Source of the DNA: Elmis aenea
Lineage: Eukaryota > Arthropoda > Insecta > Coleoptera > Elmidae
DNA length: 64,000 nucleotides
Reading direction: 5' to 3'
Assembly (NCBI GenBank): GCA_947652605.1
Contig: OX393579.1
Span: 26,309,674-26,373,673 of the forward strand
Position numbers and translations under genes: made by a program. Below are positions 23,090 to 33,564 of the stretch, piece after piece; within the stretch, counting starts at the first letter, position 1, and each line of letters begins with the position of its first letter. The notes under the pieces are model-generated. The model worked only from the letters and a program-made list of their open reading frames with translations. It was not told the origin of the DNA and did not search any database.

Positions 23090-23388
23090 CTTTTTTACGA
23101 GATTGTTATCTAAATTTATGACTAGAACATCCTCCACTTGTGGTACTGGAACATTGTCATCTTCGTCCAATATTTTTATTGCAATTTCTTTTTCGACATC
23201 ACGTATTGTGCCTTGTGGATTTTCTACGGCGCAGTTAACAGATATCGTTCGAAATTCTCCCAAGTGTGATAGTTTTCCGTTGAACGGTTGAACCGTCCTC
23301 AGTACATCCCTATCTAAAGGTATCAGCGAGCTTATGGTCCATGATTTATTAATATCTGAGGGTGTTACCAGTCTGAATTGATTTTCTC
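23090..23388 (-). CDS. Ret: Ret exon 4: cadherin-like domains 2-3 with calcium-site motif
   Basis: Exon with acceptor GTTCTAG and donor AAAAAG|GTAAAC. It enters in phase 1 and leaves in phase 0 (299 bp). The join to exon 3 restores TLLRGENQFRLVTP, matching human RLLEGEGLPFRC. Within it are IPLDRDVL (a typical cadherin LDRE-like strand), VNCAVE and AIKILDEDDNVPVPQ. The last matches human PVTVYDEDDSAPTF, the calcium-coordinating linker between cadherin-like domains 2 and 3. An upstream in-frame ATG at 23401 lies in the intron and is not a start. The exon is the largest recognised here and ends NLVKK. Confidence 0.88.
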
Positions 23389-24579
23389 CTAGAACTAACA
23401 TTAAAATCAGTTTCGCTGATTATTTATGTTTACTACTGCATAGGGTTTCCTTGCAATAAAACCCACATAAACACGCAGACAAATTGCCGGCTGCAAAATA
23501 ATTTTGATTGAAAGTTTTAACGTCGGTGCGCAGACGTTTTTGTAAGGCTTTTGATACCTATATGTTTACTTAAATGAGGGAACTATTTCACCTGTTGATA
23601 TTTGATACGCTAGAACACAATCCTGTATATGCTTAAGACGTGTTGTAGTCTCCTTGAAACTACTCTGGAAATGTATTTTCCGCGAAATGGATTACAGTAA
23701 CAAATAAACTGTTCTCCACTTGCAACTAATTATAATACGAGACACGGAATTTTAAAAGATCTGAAAATAAACTGGAGTAAAACTTCTGTTTATTCGAAAC
23801 GCTTAAGTCGCAGATTACTTTGAACAAGTATTATTGGTACAATGTATGTTATTTTTAGCAAATAAGTTTGTTTTTATATACGTACTAAGAATCTAAACTG
23901 AAAGTGTTCATATTGTTCCTGTAATAAACTAAAATAAATTCTGGTTATCTTCATAACTATCTTTTTGTTAACATCAGAAAATAGATCTATGGTATTTAAA
24001 GGTTAGACTGGCGTTATCAAAATTAACCCAGCTCTCTTACTTTGATTTGATTTAATTGCTATAGTATTCTGCTAAACCTGCTATTTTAAAAACAACTTAA
24101 CGTCATTTGGAAATTATGTTTAGTTGTTTATTATTTGCAAACATCACTTGATTACGAAATCATGGCAAATTTTGATAAAAAGATTTTACAAACTTAACCA
24201 TATCTCGGGTATTTTTTTTGCAAAAAAAATATATAAAACTATATATTTTTGAAAAGCTAAAAAAATTTAATTGTTCATTACTGAAATTGAACAAGCAATT
24301 CTGAGATGTGTACCTATTATAAGTTTTTACGCGCTTGTGCTCAATAAGAAGAGAAATGCTATTACAAATTAAAATAGTATTTCAGAGCGTCTGTTGATTG
24401 AACTTCAATATCGTTGTTTTTGTTATGATAACATTTACTCGAAACAATAGAAATAGGTAAAAGCACAAATTGTAAAATATTATTTAGGTTTGTTTATAAC
24501 AGATTATGTGCATTTTATTTTAGACACTAAAAAAGTAAATTTTAAACGAACACGTCACTACGATTATAGATTTAATATA
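23389..24579. other. Ret intron 3 sequence, mostly unrecognised
   Basis: 24160-24275 shares the block AAAACTATATATTTTTGAAA with 761-1167 and 27290-27400. Otherwise nothing is seen. Confidence 0.5.
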
Positions 24580-25105
24580 CCGGGTGATTCAGTTTGTCTG
24601 TTGCATTCCAATAACTTTGTTGTTTTAAAAGGAAACCCTTATGAACCTTATATTTTTGTAAATTGCATAAAATTCTCTATGAAATGGCGCTTTAATAATT
24701 TCTACGATAAATCCGTCAGACTAGCGATAGTAACTTTTTTTTTGCAATCACATAGTATAATTTTTTTAATTGATTCTAATAGAGAAGTGAATTCTAAATC
24801 CGATAGGGCATTAAATAACTGAAAAAAATGAGTTTCAAAATAATTTAATATATTTTTTTTACAATATCGCTGTATTTGACAAGACAAAATACAATCTATT
24901 AATTGACAGTTTTTTGTCTAATTGTGTTTCGACGAAAAATCGTTATTTTATGAGTATTAAATTAAACTGGAAGTTTTGTCGATTTGCTTCTGTTGGTGTG
25001 TAACTAAGACATTTTTTCCTGCGATTTACTAAAATATAAGGTTCATAGGGGTTTCTTCATAAAACAACAAAGTTATAGGGCGTGACAGCAAGCCGAATCA
25101 CCAGG
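24580..25105. repeat. TA-flanked inverted-repeat element (CCGGGTGATTC family)
   Basis: Left end CCGGGTGATTCAGTTTGTCT and right end (reversed) CCTGGTGATTCGGCTTGCTG are flanked by TA. Inner arm blocks such as ATAACTTTGTTGTTTTA and TATGAACCTTATATTT recur inverted. Same end type as 56136-57070. Frames at 24490-24822 and 24702-24887 are element sequence. Confidence 0.8.
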
Positions 25106-26100
25106 TATAGTTTGTCATTTTTTTTTGCATTAAAAAGCTGTTGCAAATATTATTGATAATTAAACGGATTTGTCAATCTGTGTATTTTTATGTATTGCTT
25201 AACCACACATTATAATAAAACCTTTTAATAGCTGCATTTTTATTTTAATTTAATATATTCGTTGAAATTGTAAATATTCATTTCGGTGCAACATTTAACC
25301 TTATTAAACAGTTAAGCCACGTAAATTAGTGTAAAATTTTTAGATACACATGTATTTAATTTTTATATGTACATTTTTCGTTTCTTAGATCCTCATCTAC
25401 TTCTTTTTGAAATAAACACGCATATTTACCATCATAATAAATCTAAACGACAAATAAAAATTAAGGACGCTTTGGAGTAACTTTTCATCAAATAATATCG
25501 CTGTAACGTGTACTTTGAAGGACTCTTTCATTCACATTGATAACAGCTGTGCATCTGAGGTAACGTTTTTGTACGTGATCGGTGATAACATTTTTAGGAT
25601 ATACCGTCCCCTTTCAAAATTGATTTTACATTAAAATTCGCCCACCATGCTTAGAATCTCATTTATTTTGAACGTAAACATTGAACCACTTGGGATTCTT
25701 TGTAAAATAAGATTGCAAATGTAACGGCTTTGGAAATAAAATTTAACCAAAAACTTTCAAAGAAATTATTGAGATGCAACATTTTTAATATACGCGATTG
25801 CCGGTTTTGAATTATGTTTAATAGTTGACAAAAGTACAAGACGCTAACAATTCCCAAATAATTGTCTAATAATAATAATTGTCAAATTGTTTTTTTTTTG
25901 TAAAAAATATTGTTGTTTAATGGATCACCTGCTTGGCAACAATGTATCAGTAAATATAGAAATCGAAAATAAACATCTATTTTCCGAGACGATTCGGTGC
26001 AAAATTTACGATTTGGGTTATAATGACAATATATGTATGTGTCAAGACGTAGTAAAAAATTATAAAATTAAAAAAGATCTTAATAAACAAAGCTTTCAAT
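25106..26100. other. Ret intron 3 sequence, nothing recognised
   Basis: AT-rich. Short frames at 25663-25857 and 25887-26102 show no domain. A TAA microsatellite lies near 25870. Confidence 0.45.
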
Positions 26101-26430
26101 AAAAAAATTTAAATGGCAAAATTTCTACCCACCAAAAAGTTCTGATAAAAAAACCAACACGGGTCGTACTTTTCAGTCCCCTGTGAAGGTGGGAGATGAT
26201 TGAAAATATTACTATGGGAAACCTTTTAATAAGTATAAAACATCTTCCAAATATTATTCTCCTACATTTATCCAAATTTGAGAAATAAAATAAATACCTA
26301 ATTTTACCGCTCCCCTTTAGGGAAGTGTAACTCCGAAAGGAGACGTTTAAGAAAAAAAAATTATATAAAAGACCCCCCTTAATTTCGATAAGGAATCACC
26401 TCCCGATTTTTTTTGGCATATTTTACAATA
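26101..26430. repeat. Partial copy of the 33565-34150 repeat
   Basis: Follows the right half of the 33565-34150 element, including CAAAAAGTTCTGATAAAAA, GAAACCTTTTAATAAGTATA and GAAAGGAGACGT, ending near GGAATCACCTCCCGA. Confidence 0.8.
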
Positions 26431-26625
26431 CATATATTACGCACCCAAGTTTTAGAGGACAAGAATGAGTAAAAATATTGAGTATGATATCTGAGATTTT
26501 ACGGTATAATACCGGGTGTAACTGAGTTCTGGTACACTCTCTTTTTTCTTTAGTTTTGATTTTAGATAAATGAATTTTAGTCAAATGATATGTGTAACAA
26601 ACCGGATTATATGAACATATGTACA

Positions 26626-27000
26626 GGGTGGGCAAATTTCGATGTTTTGATAGGGAATTTCGGTAACTATAAGAGGTATCAAAAAACGGACCGCGCATCC
26701 TCGATTTTTTTTACGAGAAAAAGTTAATGGTGAATACTAAAATTAGTTATCGTCTTTTGTTTTCGAGTTATCGCCGATAACTCGATTTTTCGACTTTCCG
26801 TTTTGAGACTATATTTTGCTTGTTTATGAAAATAAACCAAAATAATTTTGACGTTCTACAGGCACTTTTTTGATAAAAATGTAGTGGCGTAGACAATTTT
26901 TCAAAAAAAATATCCGAAAATCGAGTTGTGACATAAAGTTGTATTTTTTTAAATGGAACCCATAGTTGGCTATGACTTATTTAAATATCTTATTTTTTTG
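26626..27000. repeat. Repeat with a single CAGGGTGGGCAAATTTCG end
   Basis: TA|CAGGGTGGGCAAATTTCGAT starts at 26624-26626 and continues into AT-rich sequence. No matching inverted end was found. A second terminus-like CCGGGTGTAACTGAG lies at about 26511. Confidence 0.45.
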
Positions 27001-27489
27001 TCATTCCAAATATATAAGGATTGATGTATTTATTTTTAATAATATGTTAAGTTGCGAAGGTTTTTTAGTTTTTTTAAAACAAAATTATAGTAGGCTGTGA
27101 AAACAAAAACAAAACAAGGTGTAAAACCTTTTAAAACTCATTAGGTACAAGTTACGAAGGTTTTGTAATTTGTTGTTGTGATAAAGATTATAAATATATG
27201 AAAATAAGTAAACAACGATAAAGTCGGAATATGCAGTATTGTAGTTTATTGTAGTTTATCTTATGTTCAAATATTTGTAGTATATGTATATATAAAACTA
27301 TATACTTTTAAAAAGCTAAAAAAATGCTTTTTCATATAAGTCATGGCCTACTAGGGTTTCATTTAAAAAAATATAAGTTTAATTAATTTCTCAAAAATCA
27401 AAGTCGTTAAAAAGTTGTTAATTTGTTTTTAAATTTAGGATAAAAATGTTTAAAAAACCCTATATAAAATTTAGTTCTATATTGTAAAT

Positions 27490-27911
27490 CAGTGACCTAA
27501 ACCGAACCGAAACTGGGACAAAAACCGGAACGAACCGATGCTTTGTTCATGAACCGTGAATCGGAACTGAACCGCAAAATCGAACCGAACCGACTGGTGT
27601 CAACCGGTTCAAAAGGCTTCAACCGGTTCACACAACGGTTCGGAGCAATAATTTTTTTAATGACGTACAGTTTTTGTTTTTGTAGTTTTGATAACATTTT
27701 GCCAAAAATATCTACATTTCAAACAGTTTGATTTATAAATATGCATTGTCATCATATTTTGCATTGAACCGGAACCGGAACTGAATCGTTACCGCCGAAC
27801 CAGTTACCGACTCATTATAAAATAAAAACCAGTAGTTCGGAACGTAAACAGAAAAATTAAAATTTATCGATCCGGTATCCGCAACTGTATTCTTTGCGGT
27901 TCGGGTCCCTG
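27490..27911. mobile_element. Non-autonomous hAT element rich in CGAACCG
   Basis: Ends CAGTGACCTAAACCGAACCG and (reversed) CAGGGACCCGAACCGCAAAG are flanked by TTGTAAAT (27482-27489) and TTATAAAT (27912-27919), an 8-bp duplication with one mismatch. It is inserted into an older dispersed repeat related to 761-1167. Frames at 27497-27731 are translations of its CGAACCG repeats. Confidence 0.88.
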
Positions 27912-28274
27912 TTATAAATAAAGAAGTTATGGTAAATTTTCAATAACGAGGAAATTTTATTTTTCGTTTGTAGTGCCTAAATTAAAAGTGGTATAAAAAA
28001 TCTGATAACACAGGCATGTTTATCTCTACAAAATAGCCCAAGAGACCAATATCAGGTTTTTATTTAACATTATGGTAACCGAGATACCCCGTAAAACAAT
28101 CGAATTTGGTCTATACTGTGTTTTTTAAGGTTCTGTCGATAAATAATCTCAGAAATGTACAAAAGTATAATGGCGAAAGTAAAGAGGTAAGTGATTTTTA
28201 ATTAAACCTTTTATTTCAATAATAAAAAGCCTTCATTTATGATTCGGTAGATTTTAAACTAAAAAGCATATATA

Positions 28275-28547
28275 CAGGATGAACCACGACCCTGAGATTC
28301 TTCGATAGCTCCTTTATTAATGAAAATATTAAAAAATATTTAGTACAAATATTGAGCAAACCTATTTTCTACATAACCTAAAATTATTTTCAAATATACA
28401 GGTGTGTGTTAAAAATATACAGGGTTCTATTTAAAAAAAATCACATTTTTAGATGTGCCGCTCAAACAAAACACCCTGTATATTTAAAAATAATTTTAGG
28501 TTATGTAGAAAATCTATCAAAGAATCTCAGGGTCGTGGTGCACCCTG
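28275..28547. repeat. MITE next to Ret exon 3 (TA-flanked)
   Basis: Left end CAGGATGAACCACGACCCTG and right end (reversed) CAGGGTGCACCACGACCCTG, with TGAGATTCTT following in both, are flanked by TA. Internal blocks ACCTAAAATTATTTT and AAATAATTTTAGGT are also inverted. Its right end is 43 bp from the exon 3 boundary. Confidence 0.9.
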
Positions 28548-28589
28548 TATGTAGTTTGAAGATTTTAATGTAACTTAATTATAACTTAC

Positions 28590-28841
28590 CTCGAAGGAGC
28601 GTGTATGATAGTTTATATCCTTTGCACATCTCCATTAAGTAAGGGGAACTTAGCGATCCTATTACAGTTGGTTGTCTGTTTTCATAAATCTGATAAGATA
28701 CTGTATGCCAATAGCACAAATCTTGTGTTATGAGATCGCAATCCAAAGACTTAATTGATGAAATAATAACTTGAACGTTAGTCGAATCATTGACTCCATC
28801 ATTTTCAGTAACGGACACTTGCGTGGTAACGTTCAATATAT
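28590..28841 (-). CDS. Ret: Ret exon 3: end of cadherin-like domain 1 and start of domain 2
   Basis: Exon bounded by acceptor ATTACATAG and donor CGAG|GTAAGT, with phase 1 on both sides, encoding about 84 residues. The most diagnostic segment in the window is here: DLCYWHTVSYQIYENRQP followed by a Cys-containing strand and KLSYTLLRG. It matches human RET ELCF...SFRIRENRPP...ISVAYRLLEG in order and spacing. LNVTTQVSVTEND contains an NVT glycosylation sequon, and two further cysteines are conserved in position. The donor is 43 bp from an inverted-repeat element at 28275-28547 that sits inside intron 3. Confidence 0.88.
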
Positions 28842-28895
28842 CTATGTAATAAAAGATTGCAGTGTAAAGAAAATATATTGTTCGAAGTTACTCAC

Positions 28896-29129
28896 CCTCA
28901 TTTTCCGGTCGTAGAAATTTTGCAGTGAACATTAAATCACCTGTATTAGGATATATTTGCAAGTGTCGTTGCGATTTAGTGGCGTTAAAAGAATATCTTA
29001 AGTGTCCTTCTGAACCATCATCTTTCAGTGCATAAAATGTTATTAAAGCGTGATCGGATGGCAAGAATTTATGGCGATCGCCAGGAACATTTAATAGAAT
29101 ATTGGCCATTGAGAAATAAGCGGCGTATC
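28896..29129 (-). CDS. Ret: Ret exon 2: N-terminal cadherin-like domain 1
   Basis: Internal exon with acceptor TTTTTCAG at its 5' side and donor GAGG|GTGAGT at its 3' side. It enters in phase 1 and leaves in phase 1. It encodes about 78 residues beginning YAAYFSMANILL, which I align with the mature N-terminus of human RET (LYFSRDAYWEKL). It continues through FYALKDDG (human VHALRD) and IYPNTGDLMF (human IQEDTGLLYL), then ends RPENE. SFNATKS carries a potential N-glycosylation site. This is the first cadherin-like domain of the ligand-binding ectodomain. The 54-bp intron that follows is very short compared with the other introns of the gene. Confidence 0.85.
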
Positions 29130-29698
29130 CTGAAAAATATCTTTTGTTGTCTTATTTTTATACATATATTATCATACATTTATGTTAAATTGTAGTAAAA
29201 TGTGTTAAATTGTATCAAAAAAATTAAACGTGAGCATTTGTGGAGAGAATATACGTACTCTGAATCAAGTTAACCTGTAAATCAATTAATTTATTGTTCC
29301 TAATTTCTATTACGTAACGAACAAAGGATTTAAGGTAAAGTAAGGATTGGCAATAACAGATCAGAAAAATATGAAACTGGTATTAATTTTCTTATTTAAA
29401 AATCTGGCTTAGCAGTATCTAAAGGTGTTTTAATGTCTAAATATAACATAAATCAAGTTGTAAAATGTAGTCAATAGGTTAATAAAAATTAAAATTTTTT
29501 ACTAAATGGGAACTAAAACCTTTAACATTATAAAATCTTCACGCCGAAGCCTTAGTTTTACTATGATTGTCGATAAATTTGATATTCTTTACTAACATTC
29601 AAATAAAATTCATTTTTGGTCTTGTCGAATATCGATATCGAAATTATATCGATATATCGAAATATGCGATATTTTTCGATATCGATTGTCTAAATCAG
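29130..29698. other. Ret intron 1 sequence, AT-rich
   Basis: Contains a cluster of ATATCGATAT motifs at about 29625-29690. No gene seen. Confidence 0.5.
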
Positions 29699-30245
29699 GC
29701 CTGGCCAACCCAAATTGCATCACGGGCCGCACTGACGACCTAAAATTTTCCAAGGGCCGCACAAAAATAAGAATCACTGCAAAAATTGTCTGGCTTTACA
29801 ACAAATTTCGTACTTATTGAATTTTTTTTCGATGATTAATTTGAATGTAAGGGTACACAGCAAATGTTCAATCAGTGTAAATCTGAAAAATCTGAAAATA
29901 TCTTCACCTTTTGAAGTATCTTTCAAGCTTATGAGATTTAACAATTCTTGTGTAACCTGGAAAGATTCGTTAACACCACGGATAAATACTGCAAGTTGTG
30001 AATTGTCTGAAATATCAGTGCTATTGCCGAAACCTAAAGAATACGCTTTGAAATCTTTAATATTGTTACGCAAATTCACAACTATTTCTTCTGAGATCTC
30101 ATTAATGCGACGACATATTGTGCGACGCGATAGACTTATGCTTGAAACCAATTTACTTTTAACGGGCAAAACATTTTTACAATGGCTTGGACACAGTCTT
30201 TTACTAATTCCTCATCCGAAAATGGCTTCATTTTTTTGCAATTAA
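29699..30245 (-). pseudogene. hAT transposase fragment, N-terminal to catalytic part (ZBED5/GTF2IRD2-like)
   Basis: The minus strand encodes MKPFSDEELVKDCVQAIVKM then FCPLK (30140-30230). After a frameshift come ISLSRRTICRRINEISEEI, AYSLGFGNSTDISDNSQLAV, FIRGVNESFQVTQELLNLI and TSKGEDIF. This matches the ZBED5/GTF2IRD2-type hAT transposase pattern, in which ESTD and the following strand form the catalytic core; here it reads GNSTD. The C-terminal half is lost. CAGGCCTGGCCAACCC at 29699 looks like its transposon end, but the opposite end and duplication were not found. It lies on the same strand as Ret, in intron 1. Confidence 0.82.
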
Positions 30246-31119
30246 CAATGCGACAGAATAACTTGCTTTGACGATATTGGATGATTGTTGTAACGATGAA
30301 CTAAACACATTTTGTTGCGCTTTTAATTAAGATTTAAGGCTGACAAGCTTATTTTTTCTCACTTCTACGTCAAATTTCAAGTAGTCGCTATGTTTTGTTT
30401 CATGATGTCTTTTAACATTGAATTCTTTAAACGCAGCAACTGTCAATTAAACAAGTTAATTTACAGTTCTGCACAATAAAGAATAATCGTCTTCCCAACC
30501 GATTTAATGACAAATAAATCAGTAAAGTACTTGTTACGTTTTTCTTTTTATTATAAAAATCCATAAAAGCCATCACGGATTAAAATAAAAGCGAAATTTT
30601 GTAATTTTTAAGCAACGGTTTTGCTCTAACAATAACAAAGGTAGCCTAAAAACTATGTTATAATCCCATGTACATGGAAAAATATTGTATACTAAGTATA
30701 CAGATTTAACTTTTGTATACACATGGAAAAGTGAAACACCCTGTAAAATCAGTTTGGATCACAAATAAGACATACCGACTTTGTAGCTTTTGAGATAAGT
30801 GAGAACCAATGGCGAGTCTCAAAATTTAACCAGTTTTTTTTTTGTTAGATGACAATGAAAAGTAATTTTTTCTAAATGCTTGTTTACGTTTGACGTAGTA
30901 ATTTGATGGCCACGATCAGTTATCCTTCAGCGCTTGCGTATTTTCATTGGACGTTCTTATTTCTTTATGTATTATGTAACATTTGTTTTTTTTGTTGTCA
31001 TTTGTAAAAGTTCTTTATCGGTAAGTTGTTCGGTATACGCTCGAGTATATTTTTATCTTTAATAAAATATATTTTTCCGATCATGTATTTTTCTGTTAAG
31101 AACTCCTGTAGGAAATCAC
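30246..31119. other. Ret intron 1 5' part, nothing recognised
   Basis: One terminus-like GAAACACCCTGTAAAATC motif at about 30734. No paired end or gene seen. Confidence 0.45.
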
Positions 31120-31186
31120 CTTCAAATATGAATAACGATAATATTATAAAGGTACACATTTCAAATTGGTATTTTTTAATAAACAT
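31120..31186 (-). CDS. Ret: Ret exon 1 candidate: signal peptide
   Basis: Candidate first coding exon. Starting at the ATG at 31186 it reads MFIKKYQFEMCTFIILSLF, then IFE and the first base of a Gly codon: a short Lys-containing n-region followed by a strongly hydrophobic core, as in a secretory signal peptide. In-frame ATGs also occur at 31210 and 31159, so the exact start is uncertain. The exon would end at 31120 with donor AAG|GTGATT, which is weaker than consensus. It leaves phase 1, exactly what the exon at 28896-29129 needs. The join gives Gly-Tyr-Ala-Ala-Tyr-Phe-Ser, with a plausible cleavage after GYA. From memory, vertebrate RET exon 1 also ends in phase 1 just upstream of the mature N-terminus. 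No transcript evidence is available, so another upstream exon remains possible. Confidence 0.55.
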
Positions 31187-31360
31187 ATTGCACACAGATT
31201 GATGATACATGTCAAATATTTATTGCAACACAATGCAGTCATGTAATATTGCAATGAAAGAGTTTTTAATATACCTACTCAAATATTTAATTTAAATTGT
31301 TTATAATTATGAATGTAATCTATGAGAAAATAACAAGATTTATTTGTTAAGGTGTACATA

Positions 31361-32389
31361 CAGGGATGCCCAAAAGTATGGAAACAGACAAATATCTAAA
31401 ACATCTTTATACATACTACAATGAAATTTTGTAGCTAAGCGTTATCGTACTTTTTGGATTCGCTGAAAATACTGAGGTTTTAATACGACTTCCGGTTCAG
31501 CCGGAAACGGATTCAAACTCAAAAAATTTACACGTAAATGAAAATTTTGAGCGATACAGCACTTTAATTTTTTTTTAACATTTAAGTTCTTCAAAAAGGC
31601 AGTAAAGTTTCGTTAAAAAATTAGATTGACAATAGATCAATTAAAACTTTGAGCTAGCTACATTTTAAAAATATTATACAAGGTCTTTTTTACGCTTGGT
31701 CAAACTTGTGAAAATTTAAAAATCGTTTATTCAGTTTTCTTAAATACAATACCCTGCATGTTTTTGCATATTCTTGTAGAACATTTTATTGTCTCCCTAA
31801 TCATTTATAATAAAATCGCGATATCTCGTAAAATATCAGTTTTAGGTATAAGATGATGAATGTTTTTGAAAGACAAAAAAATTTTCTACAAGACGATGAA
31901 ACAAATAGCGTGTTGTGTTTAAGAAAATTGAGTTATCGATATTTAAAGTTACACAAGTTTGACCAAGCGTTAAAAACACCCAGTATAATATTTTTTAAAT
32001 GTAGCTAGCGCAAATTGTTAAATACTCTATTGTTAATCTAATTTTTAAACGAAATTCTACTTCCTTTTTAAACAATTTAAAGTGCTGTATCGCTTAAAAT
32101 TTTTATAAAAATGTAAATTGTACGAAAATGGTTGACGTTAGACCCATATAAACTTATACGTTTTTTAATCTAAATCTAAGAGGAATCCAAAAATGTAAAA
32201 ATATACAGGTGGTTCTATCTAAAACTTCAAAGTTTGTGTCCGTTTCCCGTTGAACCGGAAGTCGTATTGCAACCTCAATATTTGCATTGAATCCGAAAAA
32301 TACCATAATGCTCAGATACAAAATTCCATTGTTATTTCTGCAATAGTATTCTAGATATTTGTCTGTTTCCATACTTTTGCGCATCCCTG
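31361..32389. repeat. TA-flanked inverted-repeat element of 1 kb, copy 1
   Basis: Ends CAGGGATGCCCAAAAGTATG and (reversed) CAGGGATGCGCAAAAGTATG, both continuing GAAACAGACAAATATCT, are flanked by TA. Long arms include ACTTCCGGTTCAGCCGGAAA and CTTGGTCAAACTTGTG with their complements. A frame at 32154-32384 (minus) is arm sequence. Related copies are at 40336-40850 and 60530-61120. It begins about 175 bp upstream of the candidate Ret start. Confidence 0.9.
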
Positions 32390-32629
32390 TATGTACAAAT
32401 GTATTAACTATTTTTTAAATTAAATAAAAATCTTGTCTCTAAAGATCCAAGAAGGCATAACATAGCTCGTCGATCATTGAAAATAATTTATTACATTAAA
32501 TAAAATCTCATAAAGATGAACTTGTTAGCACAAAGTTAAAAAGGAATTGGTTAATGTTGGTGTATTGTTTTTGTAGAAACCAAGGTTAAAATTTTTTTTT
32601 GTTTGGCAATCATTTCGGTGCATTCTGTA

Positions 32630-32875
32630 CAGTAGAACCTCTATTATCCGGATGTTCGATTATTCGGATTGTACAAAAAAATAATTTAAAAAAATATATC
32701 TTGCAGATTATACGAATTTTTGCATAACACGTGACATACAGTGTCCTCTATCGAATTTATTACAAATCATTAATTTTCCATAGGCACATATGTACTTGTT
32801 TTATGTGAAACTATATATTTCAATAAAAAATATTCATACTAGATGCCCCTTCTGATTATCCGGATGCACCCAGTC
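32630..32875. repeat. Pogo/Tigger-like remnant
   Basis: CAGTAGAACCTCTATTATCC then GGATGTTCGATTATTCGGAT, after a TA, is the form of a pogo/Tigger terminus. TGATTATCCGGATGCACCC near 32850 is a second, degenerate inverted match. No transposase frame. Confidence 0.6.
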
Positions 32876-32899
32876 CGTGACAGAGTTGACCGAAAGACC

Positions 32900-33260
32900 T
32901 CCTACGTAATCACCTGAAACCCGCAATTCGCCAGCGCCGATGTTTGTTAACCGATAGTGTTCTGCTTTAGCATGATAATGCACGTCCTGATTTAGGTCGC
33001 AGGACAGTGTCAACCATCCACGATCACCGAATTGAATGTCTCACACATCCAGCTTATCTCCCCGACCTAACATTTTCGGATTATTACATTTTTGGAGTCC
33101 TCAAAGATCATCCTGGTGGCACAAAGTTTCGAAACGATGATGAAGTCGAGAAAGCGGTTTATAATTGAATGCGTAGGAGTCTGAAGGACCTTTTTCATAG
33201 GATATTTACGCATTGGTGCACCGTTGTCGCAAATGCATTTTCCTCGGGAATTATTAAGTT
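32900..33260 (+). pseudogene. Mariner transposase C-terminal remnant
   Basis: The plus strand encodes HDNARPDLGRRTVSTI, then YLPDLTFSDYYIFGVLKDHP and GGTKFRNDDEVEKAVYN, then a stop, RRSLKDLF and FTHWCTVVANAF. This is the second half of a mariner (DD34D-type) transposase: HDNARPH with the second Asp, [YP]SPDL.PSD[YF].LF with the third Asp (here SDYYIF), and the EKAV..W...K.F..GI..L..R...C terminus. The first Asp and the DNA-binding half are absent. A stop after VYN shows it is dead. Confidence 0.8.
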
Positions 33261-33564
33261 AAAAGTTAAATATACACATATCTGCACGTTCATATAATAT
33301 ACAGTTAGTAAATATGCATTTGCGGTTTTCATTTGAACGTCCCTTGTCAGAGCCGGATTTGCATCATTTACACCCCTAGGCAGAAAACATTTTTTGGGGA
33401 AGAAATCCTAATGGGCCCCCAAAAGCTTTCAAGCCATGGTGCAGTCGTACCATCTGCGCCATAGAATGATACGCCACTAGCCCCATAAAAAAAAAATTAA
33501 GTGAATTAAAAAAATATTCAAAAAAATACCAGTAGTAGGTAAATATGTATGATAAATTCATATA

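Larger units (their letters stand above)
1820..31186 (-). other. Ret: Ret receptor tyrosine kinase locus, 5' part (six exons, continues beyond left edge)
   Basis: Span of the inferred gene on the minus strand. Exons at 31120-31186 (candidate), 28896-29129, 28590-28841, 23090-23388, 19384-19549 and 1820-1920 are separated by GT-AG introns of about 1990, 54, 5201, 3540 and 17463 bp. The exon ends have phases 1,1,1,0,1,0 and the frame stays open throughout. The encoded protein resembles the cadherin-like ectodomain of RET, the GDNF-family receptor tyrosine kinase at the plasma membrane. The later ectodomain, transmembrane and kinase exons are outside the window. No promoter could be identified. 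The interval between the candidate ATG (31186) and the inverted-repeat element beginning at 31361 is only about 175 bp. Confidence 0.85.

Noticed and set aside
23103..23291. 62-codon plus-strand frame
   Set aside because: Antisense shadow of Ret exon 4.
24490..24822. 110-codon plus-strand frame in Ret intron 3
   Set aside because: It crosses the left boundary of the inverted-repeat element 24580-25105 and has no domain, so it is incidental.
1820..29129. Possibility that the Ret-like exons are a retrocopy or pseudogene
   Set aside because: Introns are present, all splice sites are canonical GT-AG, phases match and no stop interrupts any exon.
29817..30245. 142-codon plus-strand frame, one of the longest in the window
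   Set aside because: It is the antisense shadow of the hAT transposase fragment at 29699-30245.
32154..32384. Open frame of 76 codons similar to one at 60816-61205
   Set aside because: Both lie in the inverted arm of the same repeat family and have no recognisable domain. Similarity follows from shared element sequence; kept only as a note in a finding.
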